Source: Phoronis australis (taxonomy: Eukaryota; Phoronida; Phoronidae). Taken from it: 64,000 nt of DNA. How positions within the stretch are numbered: position 1 is the first letter of the stretch; each line of letters opens with the position of its first letter. The stretch is from assembly GCA_002633005.1 (NCBI GenBank), contig NMRA01000194.1:479326-543325 (forward strand), read 5' to 3'. This document shows, one piece after another, positions 1 through 12,400 of the stretch. The notes under the pieces were generated by a model that was not told the DNA's origin, did no database searches, and was given only the letters and a program-made list of their open reading frames with translations. The translations under genes were made by a program, and so were the position numbers.

Positions 1-975
1 GTTCCATTATCCTAACACCGTACTTAAAACAAGACGTCGTTACCCTTTGCTTTGAGACTACCTTGAATCGCTCCCTTATTCGTTCTAGTTGCTAATCAGA
101 ACCTTGGTTTCCTTGGTAATCAGTTACTAATTCTATTCTTGATGCTTTAGTTGCTTTGAGGCATGTTTACTTAAAATTTGTACAGTGAGCAATGCTGAGA
201 GTGACAATAACGGGAAGAACTCCTCGCTCGCGTGAACTTGTGAGACAGTTTAAGACGGCTGAGAAAAATAATCTGGACTAAACCTTTAGCATTGCATTTA
301 TGTGATTGGAGTGACTTTGTTCCGTTTGCTACTATGGTCTTTTCGAGGGCACTAACTTAAGTATCATCCTAAATTTAGACCCGTTTAAAATCACCTTCAG
401 CATTGGGTCAAACTTCTTGTGGTTGAGAAAGAATGTTAGTCAACCGTTCAAACCCAAGGTGCAAAAATCCCTTTAGCTAGCTTACAACTTATGAGACTGA
501 TGAAGCTTGTCCAACTTGTTTACTGTGGGTTAAGATGACTGCAAATTTGTTATTCATGGATATTGTTGAAGCTGGTGACTTCTTTCTTCAGTTCTAGTTA
601 TGTTATTAGTACAAAGATTCTGTGTTTTCAGTCTGTAATGCTTTTGGAAATATTGTGGTGTACCAACATTCGAAAATTTCCATTTAGCATAGTTTTAAGA
701 ATCTTTTGCCACGGATTTTCATGGCAGTGAAAATGAAGTTTTTTTTAGTTTAAAAAGGTTATATAGCCCTACATGGGTTCCAAACTGGGCACATTTTAGA
801 GACTTTGAATCTGCCCGTTAAAATAACCACGGTTTTGTAATTCCTAATGACATGTGCAGACATTAGTTTTTGCACTTAAAACTAATTTTATTCCTCCCAG
901 AATTCCCCGCGAAAAGGCCACGCTTGGTTTCCCCACTACACCACCGGAAGAGTTGGAGTCTGTGCGCGCGCAGGG

Positions 976-990
976 AGGTCAAGTAGGTGA
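976..990 (+). promoter_or_regulatory. Possible DR3 nuclear-receptor half-site pair
   Basis: AGGTCA, a 3-base spacer, then AGGTGA form a direct repeat of the DR3 type. A palindromic AGGTGACCT follows at 986-994 and again at 1014-1022. Such short motifs occur by chance, and the location in an intron gives no independent support. Confidence 0.2.
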
Positions 991-2379
991 CCTCTGCTCG
1001 TGTCAGTCAGAGTAGGTGACCTCTAACCATGAAATCTTTGTTTACTTCCGCAAGTTGAGCTGTTCGTTTCATATTATTAGATCGTTTTGCAACCTAACTC
1101 AGGTGCGTTATCTGATGTATTTTTCTGAAAATGTCAACATCACACAATATTTTATTATGTACATTNAGAACTGATACTACAGTTAAGATGATAAGTATGA
1201 TAAGTCAGACTTGTTAGGTGTTACTCAGTCTTAATAGCTATAAACCCGCTTTTCACCTCAAACACCATCTTTTGATTTAGACCACTTTCCATCATGAAAT
1301 CGGTCTGAAATAGTTCCTTATAAGTCAAATTGGAGAGTGTTTCTTTGAATAAGCTGACGGTTTGTTATTGCTTGATTCGAATGGTGACTCTACAAGTTGG
1401 CTTGTCACGGTGTGTCATTTTATGCCCCAGGAAGGAAGGAATAACCACCTGTCACAAGTTCGCTTCTTGGACAGAACTTGGGTTTATAGCAACTTCAAGT
1501 TAATAGATTTGCAATGTGATTAAAATGAAATTTGGTTCATAATTTCATCACCTGCTCTGGATTTAAGTAGTCGTATTTGTTACAAATTCTGTTGTTCTGT
1601 TAAAATTTCAAAGTCAATAAAGCGAGTCATTAACTCCGTCATCTAATTGGGTTTAAGTCATGTTAGACACAAGCCTTTAAAACTTGAATATGACTCTGAG
1701 GAACATGATTTTGTATCTATTGTTAAGCAAAAAAGCTATTTACTAAAAACAAATAGATGTGTACAGTTATTACACACTTTGCTATACATCATTCTGAAGT
1801 CTACAAAGCAGCAAAAACACAGACGTTTGCCCTAAAGATTTTTTCAATTTAAACTCAAAAAGGAATATTTTGGAATGAACCAAAATCTTCCCAGTCATTA
1901 ATGAAGACCAGTTCTTACCTGACTTGCACATAAATCTGTACCCGTCTCTTTTGTTGATGTTGTCACCTTGAATTTCTGTCTAACAAAATCATCTGCCTCC
2001 GGTTAGGATTTTGATTTTACCCTTTACATACTTGACAGGCGCCTATGTTCACATATCCAAATGTTTGTAATAACATACCTGTTAAACTCCACGCATATGG
2101 TCAGCGTATTAGAAAGTCGGAGTTGTGCTTACTTTATATTAATAAGGTTAATCGTGTTAGGTAGACTTTTGCATAATTCCTCAAGACTAAATTTGTGATC
2201 AATATCTTTTTCGATAAATGGCTTGGATCACGTTTGAAGATTCCTCAAAAGATCTGTAAATGCAAGCCAGATAATTATGAAATAATTGTTAGTCGGCGCA
2301 GATGTCATAGACATTGCTTGTTTCTGGTCGTTTCAAATGCTTTGATCTTGTTATTGGCCAGACTGAGATAAGCAGCTGG

Positions 2380-2960
2380 TGTAATGCCAGTCAGAAGGCT
2401 GACATACACTTGAAGACCTTGCCCGGTTGGTTTTCGGTTGGTTCGGTGACTGTATATCTATTATAGGTATTCTCCAGTTATTTGGCACAAAATACATCAA
2501 ACTAAGTGGTACCGGGTTTTTGTATGTGTAGACAACGATGAAAGAAAGATGTTTTTCTTTAGTGACAATGGTGGCAGCAATTTTTTGAATCATTGCAACA
2601 TTAAGGCTTTTTTTCTGCCTAACTGCTGGAAACTGATGGGTGTTCGGACTACTGAGATGAGCACTGCTGTCTATGGTTTTCAAATGTGTCTGACTTCTGT
2701 GGCGCCCCCAAGTGACAGTTGTTTTTGCCTGTGGCTTCTTCCAAGTTCGTGATGGATTTTTTATGAAATTTGGTATGCATTCCTATTGAGGACAGTACAA
2801 GTGAAGTGGAGTTTGGGACAAATCCAACTTTGAGGTCTGCCAAGTTCCTTCATAGATGTCCGTGAAATTTGGCAAATAATTTACAATCGCAGATGTTGAG
2901 TCAGCTGCCTCGTTTTAGGCGGATCTGACCTACATTGTTCCCCTGTGTGACTTCTTAAAA
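2380..2960. repeat. Diverged fragment of the CTAGTGGC dispersed repeat
   Basis: Phrases shared with the better copies at 9.5-10.3 kb and 17.4-18.5 kb recur here: GGCGCCCCCAAGTGACAG, 'ttttatgaaatttgg' and 'gttcct' stretches. The order is similar but the identity is low. Boundaries are approximate. Confidence 0.4.
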
Positions 2961-3457
2961 TTATTTGTGTCTGTTATATCATCTGCCTCCCTATCTACAG
3001 AACTGCTTCTCTGAAGAATCATTATGAAAGGTGGTAGGCGTGTTCCTATTGCAGACAGCATAACTGAGTGCTTTTATGTGATGCTTCGTCTTGTGGGTCT
3101 GTTTAAAATAATGGTCATCCTATGTAACTGCTATACACGATACATACGGTGGGGGATTATCAAAGCGCTGCATTGGTTTTGTTTACTTAATTTCACCAAC
3201 ATGATATTTTGTACACGCTGTATAACTGACATTTGAAATGTAATAATGGACATTCATGACAATATTGGTAATATTAATATGTAATTCTTAAACCGGCGTT
3301 GAAATGTATATTACAAACATTTTAAGTCTGGTCACAGGTGGCGGGCTGACCAGACTTGAAAATGTTTCCAATAATGGTAATAATTCATAATTATATCTCT
3401 ATTGCTAAATATAATAATGCCAATAATTTGTGCAAAATGTCACCTGCTTCATTTCAG

Positions 3458-6400
3458 AATATGGCCTTCCAGGCTGACCAGAAGGTGAAAGGTCAGATTT
3501 TGTCCAGCTTAGGTACAGATCAGCTGTTCCGCCTCCTGACTGACCCCAATGTTGAGGTGCTGATGAAGACTTTGGGCCTACTGCGAAATCTTCTTTCGAA
3601 TAAGCATGTGAGTGAATAGTTCCTAAGGTATTCTCAATGTGTGGCTGAAGTCGTATTCTGTAACTTGACTGGCTGCGCGTCGCACTTAAACGTGGATATC
3701 CCCCCTGTTAGCTGTTCTTAAAAACGAAATTAAAACTAAGTCACTTACCTCTGCTGCATTGCTCCATTGCCATAAAGAACATTGGGTACAAAGCTTGTGC
3801 TAATCATAGGTCTGGCCACTCAGCCTCTCTGAAGTTGACCACTTCAATCTAATCACCGGTAATGTCATGGCGTGGACACTTCTAAGTTCAGCTTGGTTAG
3901 CATATTTCTTGATATCACATTTTGGGCTTCAAATTTTATGGGTGGTTGTTAGTCATTCGTGTCGTTCACACAAAAATAGGCCTTTTTGAATTGACATGCA
4001 AAGTCAGTGACAGTAGTTCTTTGCAAACCTTGCTCTTAATTGTTTTATTATGCCCTATGAGTTTTGAATAGCCCAGTCTAAAATGACATTTCAGCAGGAA
4101 AGTGGACAGGAAATGACACTTTAAGAAATCGAAAGTACTAACCACAAAATAGCCATAAAAAATCGACAACCCACAAACCCATGGCAAACAGCAAATATCC
4201 ACGGTCATAACTTATGGCTTCCTTGGGTACGGCAAAAATTGTACTTTTGGTGGACTTGTTTGAATGTTTGGAACAAGGTCAGGCTTCAACTGGCGTTTGA
4301 ATTGGTAAAGATGCACATAGAAGACTGGCGCAGATAGCTGACTAGTCCTTTGGTTGATTGAGTGTGTGCACTATCTAGGACACATGAAGCATACCATGCT
4401 TCAGAGTTAATGAAATAAAATGACCCATAATTCCCGATCCTGACGACTGAGTGCTGTTAGAATTCCTCATCGTGATGGCTGAGTGGAAGTAGGATTCTCC
4501 GTCACTATGAGTGGGTCATTACCCGTCATGACTGGTTATTGAAATCGGTACCGTTATTGTTGTTATCTAAATTTCTGAGTCCCATATTTTAGACCATGTG
4601 CCAAACTGAAGAATTTTATCATCTTGTGTAAAGGTTGAATACAGTTGGCTTTCAATTCCCCTGTAAGAGTTCAATTGCCCTTGAATGAATGTAGATCGAG
4701 GCATTCCAATATCTACACTTGAGTTTGTCTGGGTTTTGTTTATGCTCGTTTCCATAGGTTTGTCTAAGTGTTCTTATGGTGACCTGTCAAATGTCCCATG
4801 ACAGTTGTTTGCTAGCTCAATGTGTACACGCATTTTACTCAATAAGATATCTCGGATAGAAAATAGGAACCACGTCAATACCCAGTTTTTGAATAAAGAT
4901 ATCATTGCAGTGCCTGTTACCGAAAAAATACTATCCATATCAGTACTGAACTCTAACCCTGAAAACACCGATATTGGTGTCACATACATGTAGGTAGTGA
5001 GTGAGTGACCATTCCTGAACAATACCTCTATGTGAACCAAGGATGGCTCTTTTCGCAAGTATTAAAATAAGTATGTAGCTCTGTAGCCCCCATTTGCACT
5101 CGCACGGTTACGTTTGTACACAGCCAGGTGGCGGTTGAATAGTCCCGTTTGCTTACGAAAATCCTCCATCCCCAACTTACCTTGGCTCGGCCTCTTCCAT
5201 GACTGATTGTGTGTGGCTAGTGTCTTAGATCATTTCTGTAGCAACTCTCCAGTGTGATATAATTCTGACTATTTTCAGAATTAGTCATCTAGTGCAGGAT
5301 AACTTCTGGTATTTATCCTAGCATTGAGCCTCCCACGGAGGAAAATATTCTGAAATTAATCCGAGTGTTTTGTCTCCCTAGGGGTTTATTGTCTTTTTTC
5401 TTGTTCAGCATATAGATCACATGATGCACGTTCACGGTAAGCAGATCATACAGGCTGTCATTCTTATTCTGGAGGGGGATCACCCAGTACAAGTGAAGGA
5501 ACAGGTAGGTTCTACTGGTGTTGGCTGACTTGCTGGTGGTAGAAATGTTGTTAACAGGACAATGAACGTGGTAGTGGTGGTGGCTGTGCTTTGAGATTTG
5601 GGAATCGTGACTAACACTGATTGCGGTATTTTTTGAGTGTCTCGATGGCAGTAGGGACGGTGGCAATGCCGACTGTTTGAATAAGACGACAATGACAAAA
5701 GTGAGGCTGTTGGTAATGATTAAGATATCGCGTGTATGTTTGGATGTTGGTAAACTTGGTGACTGCTGTGATAACAAACGGAGTGATGATGATGGTGGAA
5801 AAATTGCATTGTTGGCGGTGGGATGGTGGCAATGTTGGATCTTGTGACACCACGTAGATGGTGAAAGTGGTGGAGATTGTCACACTCTTGGTAACCTGGT
5901 GAAAGTCCTTACTCAGAACAGCATCCTGTGTAAAAACACGTGAAGTAATTAGTGTGTTTATCTTCTATGTTAAAGATTTTACCCACATTTTGTTGCCAAC
6001 ACTATTTTGTGCGTGTTTGAGTGGGTAGGGCCTCCTATTTGCATCTTTGTTTTCATAACAATGGCAATGACAACAGGCAGAATCTTTGTTTTTCATTTTT
6101 CACATCGCTTAAATATGACAAAACAACCAACAGCTGAAATGTCATCAAAGTCCAGCTGCAGCGTATCGTATTATTATGTTCCAGCTATTTTCCGCTTTTC
6201 CTGCTGCGAAAAACTGTGCCAAAAATGCATTTGGTTCTGGCTGTTCTGGCTTGGCCGACTTTTTGTAACAAAAATCCGAGACATGCGCACTGATACTTGT
6301 CAGCAGTTTATACATCAGTGCGAGTAGGGATTCATATTACGAACTTGTAAAAGGGCGCATCAGACTTTGACAGATAACAAATGTCACACCACAGTAGTCC

Positions 6401-9400
6401 ATATGGCCAGAGATCCGCTGAGAACAGTGATGACATCATCTTAAACGTGTTCCTAAAATACACAACCAAGTGAAAAAAGCATTTTTTGAAATTATAGTCT
6501 TCATGTGTTTATCATTGTTGTCATGNTGTTTGCTAGCTCAATGTGTACACGCATTTTACTCAATAAGATATCTCGGATAGAAAATAGGAACCACATCAAT
6601 ACCCAGTTTTTGAAAAAAGATATCATTGCAGTGCCTGTTGTCGAAAAAATACTATCCATATCTGTACTGAACTCTAACCCTGAAAACACCGATATTGGTG
6701 TCACATACATGTAGGTAGTGAGTGAGTCACCATTCCTGAACAATACCTCTATGTGAACCAAGGATGGCTCTTTTCGCAAGTATTAAAATATGTATGTAGC
6801 TCTGTAGCCCCCATTTGCACTCGCACGGTTACGTTTGTACACAGCCAGGTGGCGGTTGAATAGTCCCGTTTGCTTACGAAAATCCTCCATCCCCAACTTA
6901 CCTTGGCTCGGCCTCTTCCATGACTGATTCTGTAGTGGCTAGTGTCTTAGATCATTTCTGTAGCAACTCTCCAGTGTGATATAATTCTGACTATTTTCAG
7001 AATTAGTCATCTAGTGCAGGATAACTTCTGGTATTTATCCTAGCAGTGAGCCTCCCACGGAGGAAATATTCTGAAATTAATCCGAGTGTTCTGTCTCCCT
7101 AGGGGTTTATTGTCTTTTTTCTTGTTCAGCATATAGATCACATGATGCACGTTCACGGTAAGCAGATCATACAGGCTGTCATTCTTATTCTGGAGGGGGA
7201 TCATCCTGTACAAGTGAAGGAACAGGTAGGTTCTACTGGTGTTGGCTGACTTGCTGGTGGTAGAAATGGTGTTAACAGGACAATGAATGTGGTAGTGGTT
7301 GTGGTTGTGCTTTGAGATTTGGGGATCGTGACTAACACACTGATTGCGGTATTTTTTTAATGTCTCGACGGCAGTAGGGAGGGTGGCAATGCCGACTGTT
7401 TGAATAAGATGACAATGACAAAGGTGAGGCTGTTGGTAATGATTAAGATATCGCGTGTATGTTTGGATGTTGGTAAACTTGGTGACTGCTATGACAACAA
7501 ACGGGGTGATGATGATGGTGGAAAAAGTGCATTGTTGGCGGTGGGATGGTGGCAATGTTGGATCTTGTGACACCACGTAGATGGTGAAAGTGGTGGAGAT
7601 AGTCACTCTTGTGACACCACGTAGATGGTGAAAGTGGTGGAGATTGTCACACTTTTGGTAGCCTGGTGAAAGTCCTTACTCAGAGCAGCATCCTGTGTAA
7701 AAACACGAGTAATTAGTGTATTAATTTATCTTCTGTGTTAAAGATTTAACCCACATTTCTTTGCCAACACTATTTTGTGCGTGTTTGAGTGGGTAGGGCC
7801 TCCTATTTGCATCTTTGTTTTCATAACAATGGCAATGACAACAGGCAGAATCTTTGTTTTTCATTTTTCACATCGCTTAAATATGACAAAACAACCAACA
7901 GCTGAAATGTCATCAAAGTCCAGCTGCAGCGTATCGTATTATTATGTTCCAGCTATTTTCCGCTTTTCCTGCTGCGAAAAACTGTGCCAAAAATGCATTT
8001 GGTTCTGGCTGTTCTGGCTTGGCCGACTTTTTGTAACAAAAATCCGAGACATGCGCACTGATACTTGTCAGCAGTTTATACATCAGTGCGAGTAGGGATT
8101 CATATTACGAACTTGTAAAAGGGCGCATCAGACTTTGACAGATAACAAATGTCACACCACAGTAGTCCATATGGCCAGAGATCCGCTGAGAACAGTGATG
8201 ACATCATCTTAAACGTGTTCCTAAAATACACAACCAAGTGAAAAAAGCATTTTTTGAAATTATAGTCTTCATGTGTTTATCATTGTTGTCATGGTAATGA
8301 TAGCTGTGTCCAACTCCAATTGCTACAGGCTATCTGCATTGTTGCCAATATTGCTGATGGTGACAGTGCGAAAGACTTCATTATGGATAACGACGATGTG
8401 CTGAAGAAACTTCTAGACTATATGGTAAGTATCTGCATTATTATATTTGACTACGCAGTGTCTCCCCTGCGTATAAAAAACTTGTCCCCTATTAAACATA
8501 ATCATTTTGTTCGCTTAGTGACCAGGCAACGACCTTGACACAAGTTTTCTAAAATGGTGAAGTATAATGCACACTGGCGAAATGGGTGAAGAAATGGAAA
8601 ATTTATTCATTTTAGTGTGTTCACATTTACATATTAAAGAGGTTGTGCAACAATGTGAATTGTCAATAGTTTAATGAACTATAGAGGAGCCTAGTCATGT
8701 CAATAGTGGCCTTCATTGAATTGATGAAGAAACTGTCTGCTATGCCAGCTAACGCCTATTCAATTGATTTACGTTGAGCAAGAATATAATTAATGATATT
8801 AATGGAAGTTTCATTATACAAGTTAGTTAATCACGTCTGAACAGGCTCATTTTTTCGTCCTATGTACGTGCCTAGAGCCTTAGAATTCAATTTAAATGAG
8901 TAGCCTGAATCTCTGTCCTGTTGTGTCCACTTCCTAACGCAACTTTAATTGATGATACAAATTCTTCATACACTGAAATCATACAATGACATTTCATTGC
9001 GGGGTCACGATCCACATTTGCCGCGACCATTCATCACCACACTACTTTCGAAGCCCAGGCAATGGGGGGATCCCCCTTTCCATACATCACGTGCGACAAC
9101 GGACTGTGCATCCCACTGGAGACTCATTCATCGCCATGCTCCTTTCGAAACTCAGGGGAAACACTGCTACGGTTACTACTGTTATGGCAATACAGTAAAG
9201 CTTGCATAAGCTGCACATGCATCAATTGTATTTCCACTTAACTGGGTCAAAGTTCAACATTATGGATGTTCTACGTCATGCACGCAACCTTTCAGTTGAG
9301 TGCGATTTCGCTTTGCTCAAATAAAATCTGTCAGTGCGACTGTATCTGACTTAAGCAAGTTTGATTGTATGAGTTTGACTTTTGTTGTTATCTAGACTAT

Positions 9401-12400
9401 GTGAGTATCCGTAGTGTGTGATTTAGTCAATGGCTCTTTCCACCCTCAATCTTAGAAAATAGCATGGGCAGAGTGCTGTTGCTTACACAATGTAGCTGGA
9501 TATGACAGCTCAAATTGGTAATTTTTGCGTGCCCACATATTTATATGTGGGCGCATATTGCCGTCATCTCTTTCTGGGCGTCCAGGCATCCGGCATCCTC
9601 GGATGTATCTCCCCTTGAAGTATCTTATTGGGATTTGACAGGTGTACTCATATGGGGCTGACAACAGAACACGACAAGTTTTGGACCGACTTGAATACCA
9701 CTGTGCCCCCTAGTGGCAATTTTAGTTTTTTTACGTTTATTTCTGTATCTTCAAAGGTCCTCAACGGATTTTCATGAAATGTGCCAGATAGGCATCTGTT
9801 AATGAGCTGATGCTATCCACCCATTTTGGATGGATCCGAGGTATTTTGCGCCATTTAGTGGCTATTTTTACTGTTTTCGAGTCTATTGGCGTCTGCCCCT
9901 CTATCAACTAAACCACTCTAAGGATGGTTGTGAAAATTGACCTATATGTTCTTAGGTTGACAATGATTTTCCGACACTTCAACTACTTTGGCGCCTCCTA
10001 GTGGCAGTTTTTTGTTTTTTGCGCCCATATCTGTATCGAACGCTGTGTCCCCTAGTGGCAATTTCATTTTTTTCAGTTTTCTTCTGTTTCTCTGAAGTTC
10101 CTTGATTGATTTTTTGAAATTTGGTCAATAGCTTTCTATTAAAGAAGCAATGACGTGTTCCTGTTTTTTGGATGGATTTGACTTATTTTGCGCCATCTAG
10201 TGGCCATTTTTATGACACAAATAAACACCATTAGATGCACAAAATTTTGTGAGCGCATTTCAATGCTCCACGTTGCTCTTGTTTTAAATGGGCATATCAT
10301 AACTACTTCATTTGGCCAATTTGGTCAAGTGGCGCGATTTCAAATTACTGCAACAATCACTGTGTGCACAACTTGAAATCTTTGAGTAGCGATGCATACT
10401 TCGCATGGGCGTCACCTAGTTCATACTGTTTTGTAAGACATAGCTTCGTCATTTAGGAATTATTTTCATTACAGTTGATTAGATTTTTGTCATCATATCG
10501 ATCTCTGTTTCTCAGCTGTTTAATGAAAGTGGTTTTGATTATATGGAATTTCACTGAAGGAACGTTTCCAGGAACTAACATTTTATTCAACGTAATCTAG
10601 TTATCTTGAGCCCACCTTTTGCCGAACCTGGCAAAAACCATAGCAGTAACATCTCACTCACGTGTAGTCGAGGTGCTATAGTTTATCAGCAGGGAGCCCA
10701 AGTGATGTTATCTGCTAATTAGTCTGTTCACCTGCAGGGGATGCTCTGCATAGCACTGTTTGATTACCTGTAGATGCCTGCCGGTGTTCACTGGTTGAGT
10801 TAGAGCACCTGTTAAATGAGATGTTAAGGTAGACAAGCTGTCTTCAGGGGTAGGAAACAACCGTGAGATTGATGTATGGAAGCTCACAGCTCGGGCATTC
10901 TGTCGGGAGGGGGAAAGGGGTTGGGAATAACCATGAGCTTGGTATTTATATTTGCAGCTGTCATTTGTCAGAATAGGGCCAGATTTCTGACAGACAAGGC
11001 CCACAATTTTACAAAACATTCTCAGATAATAGCTGTGGTACAGCTGAACTAGAACATTGAAAAACATTAATTAGGTATTATCTTTCATGAAGAAAATTAA
11101 ACTTATCTTGTTAGACATATTTTGTCCCAAATTTTTGAAGTGTTACAATACTCTGTGATCATGCACTTTAAAATGAGAGGGTAAGTGAAGTTAATTTTTG
11201 TATGCCTTGAGCCTTGAGTGTGGCATGGCATTTGAGTTGTGGTCAACTTCATTACAAGGTGCCAATGAGAGTAGAAGGTCACTTGGGACTGTCTTTTAAC
11301 TAGATTGTATTCAACAGAATTTGTTGTTCTTGGGTGTTGAGAGCATATGTAAAGTGCTGGTTGCAATTGTTGTGAGGGTGCTGGGTGTCTGGCTACGTCA
11401 TTTCTGGTGTGTCTAAAATACTTTCTGGAGAGTCCATCTGCCGTAATGAGGGAAAAATAGGGACAATCTAACTATGGGTCAATTGACCCTAAGGCTCTGA
11501 AATCTACAGTCCAGTTTTTTGGGACCTATGGATCGCGCTAAAGTTGTTGTTTTGATCCACTACTCTGCGTTGTAGTTGCATTAGATTCTGTTAGCAGTGC
11601 GTATTCTTCAAGACAAAACTGGACAAAATTGTATCAGACATGAGTCTGTTGTGCTGGTTGGCCCAAGTTACATGCTCAGTCATGGTGCATCAATGCAACT
11701 GCAGTATGTTAAAGTTAAGGAGCATTAAATATCCATGTTTGGCTTGGGCGGAATGTCTTGTCTGAGAAATACCTACTACAACCATCATGTTCCTGCAGTT
11801 GTCAAGTCTGTTGAAATGAACAGTTTCAACTAGCAACAGTTAAAAACCTCTAGCAGTACCATCAGCATTATATTTCACATACTGAAGTTGTAAGTCACAT
11901 TCATGCCGTAATAAAATCTGTTTTTATTGTTCAATTCAGTCAATATCGGTACAGCTTATGTCTTTGGTCAACACTTCTGTAAAATGGTGTCTGAGCTGAG
12001 ATGTTTGTACCACACTCATATCAGTTCACGCCCATGTTTGTCTAATTCCGTGCCCACCAATTTTCAGAATTATATCACGTTTAACCATCAGTTTTCTGTC
12101 ATATGCCCTTACGAGCACGGTACATTTGCCATCTGTTCTTATTACAGGCTCACAGTAGCGTCCAGTTACAAATAGCTGCTACCTATTGTGTGGGCAACTT
12201 GACCACAACTGAAGAAGACGGTAAGGTTATATGATTTGAAGAAAAAGAAAATTTTTGTGTGCTATTAAAAATACCATGTAAAATCATGATATCTGCTCTC
12301 TGTTCTTAAACACAATGGCATTCAGTCTCTCACAACTGCTTCTTTGCCATTGTGTTGGCCCCAGTGATCATGTATTCCTGTGCACAGAAGTTTCAAGATG

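Larger units (their letters stand above)
1..3457 (+). other. ARMC8 intron (upstream exons lie outside the window)
   Basis: No coding exon is visible. The first ARMC8 exon starts at 3458 in phase 0, and the residues that should precede it are not found here. The intron holds an ambiguous base at 1166, two near-identical GTAGGTGACCTCT stretches near 983-995 and 1012-1024, and a diverged fragment of the CTAGTGGC repeat at about 2380-2960. Confidence 0.7.

Noticed and set aside
5313-7606. Long minus-strand frames rich in Thr/His/Pro (154 and 188 codons)
   Set aside because: Antisense to the duplicated ARMC8 exon and to simple GTGG-rich intron sequence. No start context or domain.
6007-8095. Two identical 106-codon open frames (6007-6327 and 7775-8095)
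   Set aside because: They are identical only because they lie in the duplicated segment. They fall in an ARMC8 intron and show no domain.
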